From the NCBI GenBank assembly GCA_030770425.1, contig JASJFT010000033.1, forward strand, positions 186,001-250,000: a stretch of 64,000 nucleotides of DNA, given 5' to 3'. The notes beneath the pieces are model-generated. The model ran no database searches and was not told the origin of the DNA. It was given only the letters and a program-made list of their open reading frames with translations. The stretch is from Darksidea phi (taxonomy: Eukaryota; Ascomycota; Dothideomycetes; Pleosporales; Lentitheciaceae). A program made the translations under genes and the position numbers. Positions 57,813 to 64,000 of the stretch are shown here, one piece after another. Position 1 is the stretch's first letter. Every line of letters starts with the position of its first letter.

Positions 57813-58160
57813 ATGTCTATGGAATACACCGAAACAACGCGTAAGAACGCGTTGATCGATTTTTGGATAGCAGTCTCTACGCCTTACGACCCTTGTAACC
57901 CTAGAGACGAACAACAAATCCTGTTGGCCTTCGAAACCATCTTGGACAAGGACCCCACCGGGCGGAGAGGGTTTAAGAAAATCAAGGATAAATACGGCGT
58001 ACAATTCCTCACCTATGACGAGAGACCCAAAGCTAAACTAGTGGCGTTTTTATTGTTGCGAGCCGAAAGGATGGGGGTGACGTGGAAAGAAATTGAGAAT
58101 GACGTGTACGGAAAGCCGAGACCGGATATCCTAGACTGGCTGGTGGAGCACTTATATTAG
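57813..58160 (+). CDS. Small charged protein, family member B
   Basis: One exon encodes 115 aa. It starts MSMEYTETTRKNALIDFWIA, then PYDPCNPRDEQQILLAFETI, DKYGVQFLTYDERPKAKLVA and GVTWKEIENDVYGKP. An upstream in-frame codon at 57750 would add 21 residues not seen in member A, so the ATG shared with A was chosen. CACCCAGCTCCGCTCCCTCA just before the ATG is also conserved with A. Compared with A it has gained basic residues (several E-to-K). No signal peptide is seen. The family is unrecognised. Confidence 0.75.
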   Translation: MSMEYTETTRKNALIDFWIAVSTPYDPCNPRDEQQILLAFETILDKDPTGRRGFKKIKDKYGVQFLTYDERPKAKLVAFLLLRAERMGVTWKEIENDVYGKPRPDILDWLVEHLY

Positions 58161-58704
58161 TTGGAGAGCGGTCACGCTTCTTCAGCGACTGAGTCATTGA
58201 ACGGCTTTCGTGGCAGGCATGGAGCAGGGTGGTCAGTACTCCGAGAATCAGGATGCCTGGAAAGTAGTCTGTCAAACCAAATTGATTCCACTGTAGTAAC
58301 TGTTTATCTATTTGCCAATGAGCCGATAGCACTATCCGCAATTCTCTGTTTCCTTGCCGACTGTCTTGTTTTTTTTTTTTTGGGGGGGGGGTGTGGGTGG
58401 GCTCGCTGCGCGGGAGGGCATGGCTTGGCACCGTTTGCGTCGCGCCTTACGAGGCTTAGGAAGGCATTCTAATGAATTTGAGGTGAGGGCGGGATTTCAT
58501 TATCACCACCTGAGCTTAGCACATCGTCAAGCCATGCATCGATACAGCTCATGACTATGTGAGAGCAAGAGCGGGGGAATCTCAAAAATCCGCAATGATG
58601 CAGAGGTGAGACAGAAAATTTGCAATCATGATGCGGCGCTGAGCTTGTCGCGCTCTCTGTTGCCCGCCAGCGCCAAGCATCTTGTCCAGCGAGGCTCCGC
58701 AATA
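58161..58704. other. Intergenic region with T/G homopolymer tract
   Basis: The first 75 bp repeat the 3' flank of member A. At about 58368-58395 a run of T passes directly into a run of G, a likely polymorphic or error-prone site. No gene is seen. Confidence 0.5.
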
Positions 58705-60822
58705 TTAACTGAGTGCATCGACCAATCGCCGTCTAATCCATCCCCAGGCTGTCCTTTCTCTCTCACTCTTGACTGGCATACTTCTCAGTTTCTCAATGGC
58801 TCTCTGGTCCCGTATCATCTCGCCACTGAACCAGTTGCCGTGCAAACCATACGGAACCCTCCTCGGTAACTGTATCTTACAAACCACTGTCTGCATATCG
58901 CGGCTATCGAGAACCCACAAGTCACTCATTGCATTTTCTCTACACTCACCCAATCCATCGAGCTGTGATTCATCGAAGACGTAAAATAGGAGATATCCAT
59001 CGTCTTCAGTTCGGGGGTTAGAAGAGGGGACGAAGCGGGCTTCTTGTGCGTAGTGTTTTGGTGGGAGTTTGAACGCTTTTATAGCGTCATCCGGATCGTT
59101 AGAGCTGAGTATAGATTGGACGGAACGGTTATCGACAGAGCCTGTGACGTTTTCTGGAGTGTTCTGGTGGGCTTGAACGAGAAGCATGTGCATATCCATT
59201 TTAACGATGACATCAATCTTTGTTGCTTTTCCAAGCGCAGCGCCGAAAGAGGCGTTCGATGTGCTGCAGCCATAGATGTAGCGCGCGAAACGCATTTCTG
59301 TCTCGGGCGAGACGGTAGGGAATTCAAAGGGGACTGTCGAGAGAGCAAATTGGTGGGTTATCGTGTTGGATGGTGCGGGTGAGAGATCGAAGCGGTAATA
59401 GTAGAGGCGGCATTGCTCTTCGTCGTTTAGGGATATTGGAGGTACTGGTGAGGTGTTGGTCAGGGGGCTTTGTTCGTTGGAGACCAGGGGTGTTTTCTCG
59501 TTGATGTTTCTTTCCATGTCCTTAATACCGTCGTCGCCGTATGTTGCGAAGAATGACATTGGACGTGGCTTGGAGCGTTCCTGGTGGTTTGGGTGCAGCG
59601 GTGGTGTTATGTTACCTGCGCTGAATACCAGCGATGCGGATGTCAGGCGACATGCGAGCATATTAACTGCTATCACATCGCCACTGGGACTAGTCTCGTC
59701 CCATGTGTTCGCGGTGTGGAAGATACAGCATCCGGTAGTTTCAAACCATCGCACTGCGCCTGGATCTCGCCTCGGGAACACGCCGAACCGAGAGGGCTTC
59801 TCTGGTTCATAGGCGACAATGGGTTTATTACGGAAGAGATTGAAGGGTGAGAGACTGAGTGGGAGGTCTAAGATGACGGAGTGGTGTTTTGAGACGCCAA
59901 AGTCATGCATCATCTTGCCGCCTGAACACCCTGGAATGGGCGCGTTGAGCATCTTCTCGGGCCGTGAGTTCTGAGAGCGCAAATTTTGTTCCTTGGGTAT
60001 GACTGAGTAGTGAACGAATGGAGGCAAAAAGTTGCAGTGAAACAACATCATCTCGCCAGTAGTAGGATCGACCTTGGGGTGGCCTGTTGTCCATTCTCGC
60101 ATCCAGCTATTCATCCCTGTTCCACCGAATCCAGGCTCTTGCTTTGCTATTGATTCAGCAAACTCCCCTTCCGCAGCGTTGCCATTGAACCAGCCGACCG
60201 TCTCCAGTCCTGGGAGCTTTACACGAATTGGCGGCCCGCTCTCACACGTTGCTAACGCACGGCCATCATGGTACAAAATGTTCGTATTGGCCACGCTTAT
60301 CCTTTTGATGACTTGCTGTGGTCCTGGAAGATGCGACAATAAAACTAGAAATGCGCTTCGCAGAATACTCCAGACGATTACAATGAGCCGTGTCATAGGA
60401 TTGACGAGCGTTGCTATGCTGGGAAGTATCGGTGTTTGGAGCTTCTCATTTTCGAAACTAGAGATACAGAGGTCGGTTAAGATGAACTGGTTGACGAAGT
60501 GCGGCGAGGAACGGTGAGGCTCGATGGAAGATGGTTTGAACCATACACCCGTGAGCATTCCATCGCCGTCAAACCAGTGCGCTGATCGTCCGAGATCCGA
60601 GTTGGTGATGGGATTACCGCCATTTCTCACGTACATTCCACCATGGAGTTCTTTTGGAATGTTTCCTGAGTAGGTAACTGATATTGGAGAAGTTGTTTTG
60701 GTTATGGGAGCAAAGTTGCCGGCAAGATACCTGCAGTGTGTCAGACACCGAATCGGTGTGCGTATGACCATTGCTTACGGGTGTGGTGCTTGTTGCTTTT
60801 TCCGATTCCCATTTTGGGACAT
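58705..60822 (-). CDS. carX: Carotenoid cleavage dioxygenase (CarX-like)
   Basis: Two exons (60822-60779 and 60730-58705), separated by a 48-nt GTAAGC...CTGCAG intron, give 689 aa. Splicing yields APHPYLAGNFAPI, the conserved N-terminal strand of the family; the unspliced frame does not. The seven-bladed propeller's four iron-binding histidines can be placed: TGHPKVDPTTG, KMMHDFGVSKHH, CCIFHTANTWDE and PYGLHGNWF. Conserved RNGGNP and HWFDGDGML are also present. The length matches Fusarium CarX (about 696 aa), which cuts beta-carotene to retinal, better than the torulene-cleaving CarT (about 607 aa). The divergent neighbour is carRA, so both genes probably share light or stress control. Confidence 0.9.
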
Positions 60823-61264
60823 GACGCACCGCCTAGTGTTCACCGCACTGAAAGGTCGCATGCGTTGGTGACCTCTGCAGCAGAGCAGCTATTCTGAAGG
60901 GACGGCTTGACTCAAATCCCATGCTATCCAGTCTAATAACAATGCGAAACCTGCCAACACACTTGCCATGACGATGCGATTCCATAATAAGACGATCTCA
61001 CGCATGTGCCGAGGGTGATCGGATGCGAAAAGTCATGACGTACATCAGAAGCTTGAATGAGCCGCTAACCCTATTCGGGCAACATGCAATCCTCGACACC
61101 GTCGAAATCCTTGACACGTTCATCATGGCGTCCTTTTCTCCCGCATCTGCTTGTTGTTCGCTCTGCCCTAGAGCTTTAACCCTTCGTTTTTCGGTACCGG
61201 AGTTCTGGTTGATGTACTGTTTGGCGGGCGATTGGAAGGGACGCGCTTGTGAAAAGGCACCGCA
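60823..61264. promoter_or_regulatory. Shared divergent promoter of the carotenoid pair
   Basis: The 442 bp between the two start codons must serve both carX and carRA. No TATA box stands out on either strand. Confidence 0.55.
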
Positions 61265-63178
61265 ATGGGCTTCGAGTATGCTTTGGTGTACGTGTCCTAT
61301 TCTTAAGAAGGGGGAACGAGGCTAATGACGATGTGCAGGCATCTGAAGTATACTATACCGCCAGCGATAGCGCTCACTGCGTTGTATCGACCACTGTTGA
61401 CACGACTTGATGTATACAAACTTGGCTTTTTGATCACAGTATGTAAAGAAACCATGCTGCAGTGCTGGGAGCTTACACTGCTAGGTCGCCGTTGTTTCGA
61501 CCATTCCGTGGGACTCATACCTGATTCGCACTGGCATATGGAGCTATCCGAGCCATGCTATCATCGGTCCAAGTCTCTTCGACATTCCCCTCGAAGAAGT
61601 TTTCTTCTTCGTCATTCAGACATACAACACTTCCCTGCTGTATCTCATCCTCAGTACGACAACATTCCAACCAGTATACTTGCGCGTTGAACGACCAAAC
61701 TCGCATCCTTCAGGACCACGCAACACCTTGTGGTTGCGGTACAAGATTCTCGGGCGGCTCGCTTTCGCAGGCCTGATCGCCTGGGGATGGCATCTTGTAA
61801 AAGATAACGGTCTAGGCACATACACCGGTTTGATCCTTGTCTGGGCGGGGCCATTTCTCCTGCTTTTGTGGTTAGTTCCGCGCCAATCTCAAACCAAGTG
61901 CATGAATAACATCGGCATAGGATGTTGGCCTATCAGTTCATTCTCGGCCTTCCCCTCTCAAACACATTGATACCTATAGTGATTCCTACCCTTTACCTTT
62001 GGATCGTGGATACCTTGGCGTTGAAGCGAGGCACATGGGTAATCAACCCAGGTACGAAGTACAGCCTCCATCTATGGGATGGACTAGACATTGAGGAAGC
62101 GATTTTCTTTCTCGTCACGAACACTCTAGTAGTCTTTGGTCAACTTGCATTCGATAATGCATTGTCCATCTTATACGCCTTCCCGACACGGTTTCCGAAT
62201 GCAGGCATTCTTCCCTCGCCATTCATCCTCATGAGAGCACTTTTTACTTCGCCTTCGCAGTACGATGAGGCATGTCTGGTAGGCTTGCAGGAAGCCGTCT
62301 TTCGACTGGAACGCAAGAGCCGAAGCTTCTACCTTGCATCCTCCACGTTTCGGGGGCAGATACGTTCGGATCTCATGCTACTGTACTCGTTCTGTCGCGT
62401 TGCGGATGATCTTGTGGACGATGCTTCTTCAGCCGACGAGGCACACGAGTGGATTGCAAAACTGCAGAGCTTTCTCCACATCGCATATGATGGAAAGAGA
62501 CCGGAATCTGCGATGACCTCCTACGTCCTCGAAAACTTCCCACCCGACACGCAGTCCGCCCTCCTTCAACTACCCTGTCCTAAGCTCTCGCGAGAGCCGC
62601 TTCAGGATCTTCTCCGCGGTTTTGAGATGGATCTAGCTTTCAACACTGCGCCACCAATCAACACCGAAGCCGACCTTGAGACATACGCTCAAAGAGTCGC
62701 CGGCACTGTTGCTCAAATGTGCAATGAGTTGATATTCTACATCTATCACAGTACAAACTCAGAAGATGAAAGGGGTTGCATCATCCAAGCGGGAAACCGC
62801 ATGGGTATCGCGCTTCAATATGTCAATATAGCCCGCGACATCGCCGTCGACGCAAAAATCGGGCGTGTTTATTTGCCTCTCACATGGCTGGACGATGTCG
62901 GATTGACATATGACGCAGTGCTAAAAGATCCACAGGGGCAGCACATCGAAGAATTGCGTTCGAGGCTGCTTGATAAAGCATTTAATCTGTATGAAGGGGC
63001 AAGAGACGCTATTGAAGAGTTACCTATAGGAGCTAGAGGGCCTCTTAGGGTTGCGGTAGAGAGCTATATGGAGATTGGACGAGTGTTGCGGCAAAAAGGA
63101 TACATAGCCAAGGCGGGGAGGGCGACAGTGCCAAAGTGGAGGAGGCTAAGGGTTGCTTGGGCGGCTTTGAATAGATAA
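61265..63178 (+). CDS. carRA: Bifunctional lycopene cyclase / phytoene synthase
   Basis: Four exons (61265-61287, 61339-61438, 61485-61870, 61921-63178) give 588 aa, close to Neurospora AL-2 (about 600); every splice keeps frame. The N-terminal third is the membrane cyclase with two CarR repeats: MGFEYALVHLKYTIPP, STIPWDSYLIRTGIW and DIPLEEVFFFVIQTYN, then a second WVINPGTK ... DIEEAIFFLVTN. The C-terminal two thirds are the prenyl-transferase domain: RSFYLASSTFRGQIRSDL, the first Asp-rich motif ADDLVDDA and the second NIARDIAVDAKIGRVYLP. It condenses two GGPP to phytoene and later closes beta-rings on lycopene or related ends. A phytoene desaturase is not in the window. Exon 1 is only 23 nt. 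Confidence 0.95.
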
Positions 63179-63390
63179 TCCTTCATTGACACTCATAAAG
63201 GAAGCGCTTTTTGACGTCATGAGGAAGGAGGTCGTAGCTCTCAGCTCAACACTATTTGAACGGCGCATGAAGAGGGAGCATGCCAGAAGGCAGATAAAGC
63301 CTTTTGTGGACGAAGTTTCCTTGTATCATCTTTCTAACCGTTGCAAGCTTCTTGAGTTCATAAAATTCAACGGAAAAACCTCAAATCCCT
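63179..63390. other. Convergent 3' flanks
   Basis: This is about 210 bp between carRA and the partial membrane-protein gene. Nothing else is seen. Confidence 0.4.
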
Positions 63391-64000
63391 AGCGTGTAGT
63401 CTCGTCCTGGCCATCGTGAAGAAAGAGGTTATTGGTCGGGACTAATTTTTCGAATACATGGCCAATCAGAGTGCTAAGTGGGTCCGCTTCGACATCAAAG
63501 TGATGTCGATATGCCGGCAACATAGCCGTGAGGATCATTATCTTGATAAGCGCAATGATTTGAGTCCACCCCTTTTTCCCTTCAGTATCAAGCTGCTGAT
63601 CAGCATCTAGCCTACACAATTGGCTAGCATGATGCACCCTTCTGGGCCAGAGGGTAAAGAAGGGATAAGGAATCTGATGGCAACGAATTTGAGAAGGGCA
63701 AAGAAGGAGAACAACAGACTGGCGCCGGTAGCCCACGCACGCTTCCTCTTTTCTCTTGCAAGACGCATGTCCCCGTCCTCCGTCTCTTTCATAGTGCCCT
63801 TCGGCATGTACTGTACTTCAGCCCAAGGCACAAAGGTCAAGTAGACTACGCCGATTGCCCCTGGTACGGTTAAGCTGCTGTACTCATTTATGACTTGAAG
63901 AAGTATGACAGGGGAGTCGTAGAATTCGAGTGCGGACGTGAGTACAGCGATGATGTCGGGCAGAAAAGAGAGGACGCAAGTCGCGCAAATGAACCGGGGA
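63391..64000 (-). CDS. Multi-pass membrane protein, partial (5' end outside window)
   Basis: The minus-strand frame is open from the right edge: RFICATCVLSFLPDIIAVLT, then LEFYDSPVILLQVINEYSS, a segment GAIGVVYLTFVPWAEVQYMP, a charged loop, and ASLLFSFFALLKFVAIRFLI to a stop at about 63607. A second frame, 63736 to 63389, continues with one more helix (TQIIALIKIMILTAMLP) and a charged end, so an intron around 63610-63640 is likely, but I could not place its sites. At least four membrane helices are present. It lacks the retinal-binding Lys motif of opsins as far as visible. Family and function are not recognised. Confidence 0.5.

Noticed and set aside
58368..58395. T-run followed by G-run as a regulatory or secondary-structure element
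   Set aside because: Homopolymer junctions are common assembly and slippage sites; nothing else supports a function.

Overview
The window is nuclear DNA of a filamentous ascomycete. Most genes carry short GT-AG introns (about 43-130 nt), no operons are seen, and several proteins are typical of filamentous ascomycetes: a fused lycopene cyclase/phytoene synthase, an ATP sulfurylase with an APS-kinase-like regulatory domain, a Zn2Cys6 regulator and a fungal annexin. Overall gene content fits Dothideomycetes (Pleosporales-like), but that placement is inference. Exon models below were built by hand from splice sites, reading frame and protein-family fit.

Region by region. 0-4 kb: 3' end of an oligopeptide transporter, a Zn2Cys6 regulator and a small SRPBCC-fold protein. 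4-14.5 kb: mostly housekeeping genes (SPOUT RNA methyltransferase, SelK-like membrane protein, twin-CX9C MIX17/CHCHD2 homologue, ketopantoate-reductase-like protein, exosome cofactor Lrp1/C1D, Sec2 Rab exchange factor). 14.5-18.5 kb: gene-poor, with one decayed coding fragment. 18.5-22.5 kb: PDCD5, an Arb2/FAM172-like protein and mitoribosomal uS14m. 23-24.8 kb: a membrane-protein gene that looks broken. 25.3-27.3 kb: a large protein whose N-terminal half resembles the UFM1 ligase UFL1. 27.9-30.4 kb: an ankyrin-repeat protein. 32-35.9 kb: PAPS reductase and ATP sulfurylase side by side, two steps of sulfate assimilation. 36.3-41.9 kb: SET-domain methyltransferase, CENP-T, SURF1 and VMA22, tightly packed. 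42.8-44.3 kb: a secreted Pro/Thr/Tyr-rich repeat protein. 45.7-50.5 kb: a Gly-rich protein, an F-box gene, GPI2 and a frame-broken F-box/2EXR-like gene. 51.5-53.9 kb: annexin.

54-58.2 kb is an accessory segment and the most unusual part of the window. It holds three small related genes of an unrecognised family. Two are 73% identical (hand count). The third is divergent but shares a nearly identical ~175-bp promoter block with the first. The second has three perfect-looking 54-bp tandem repeats just upstream of its TATA box. AT-rich, stop-riddled relic sequence, probably RIP-mutated, lies between them.

58.7-63.2 kb is a divergent carotenoid gene pair: a carotenoid cleavage dioxygenase (CarX-like) and an intact bifunctional carRA/al-2, sharing a ~440-bp promoter. 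Together they would make phytoene, cyclise the ends and cleave the product to retinal-type apocarotenoids. A partial multi-pass membrane protein runs off the right edge.
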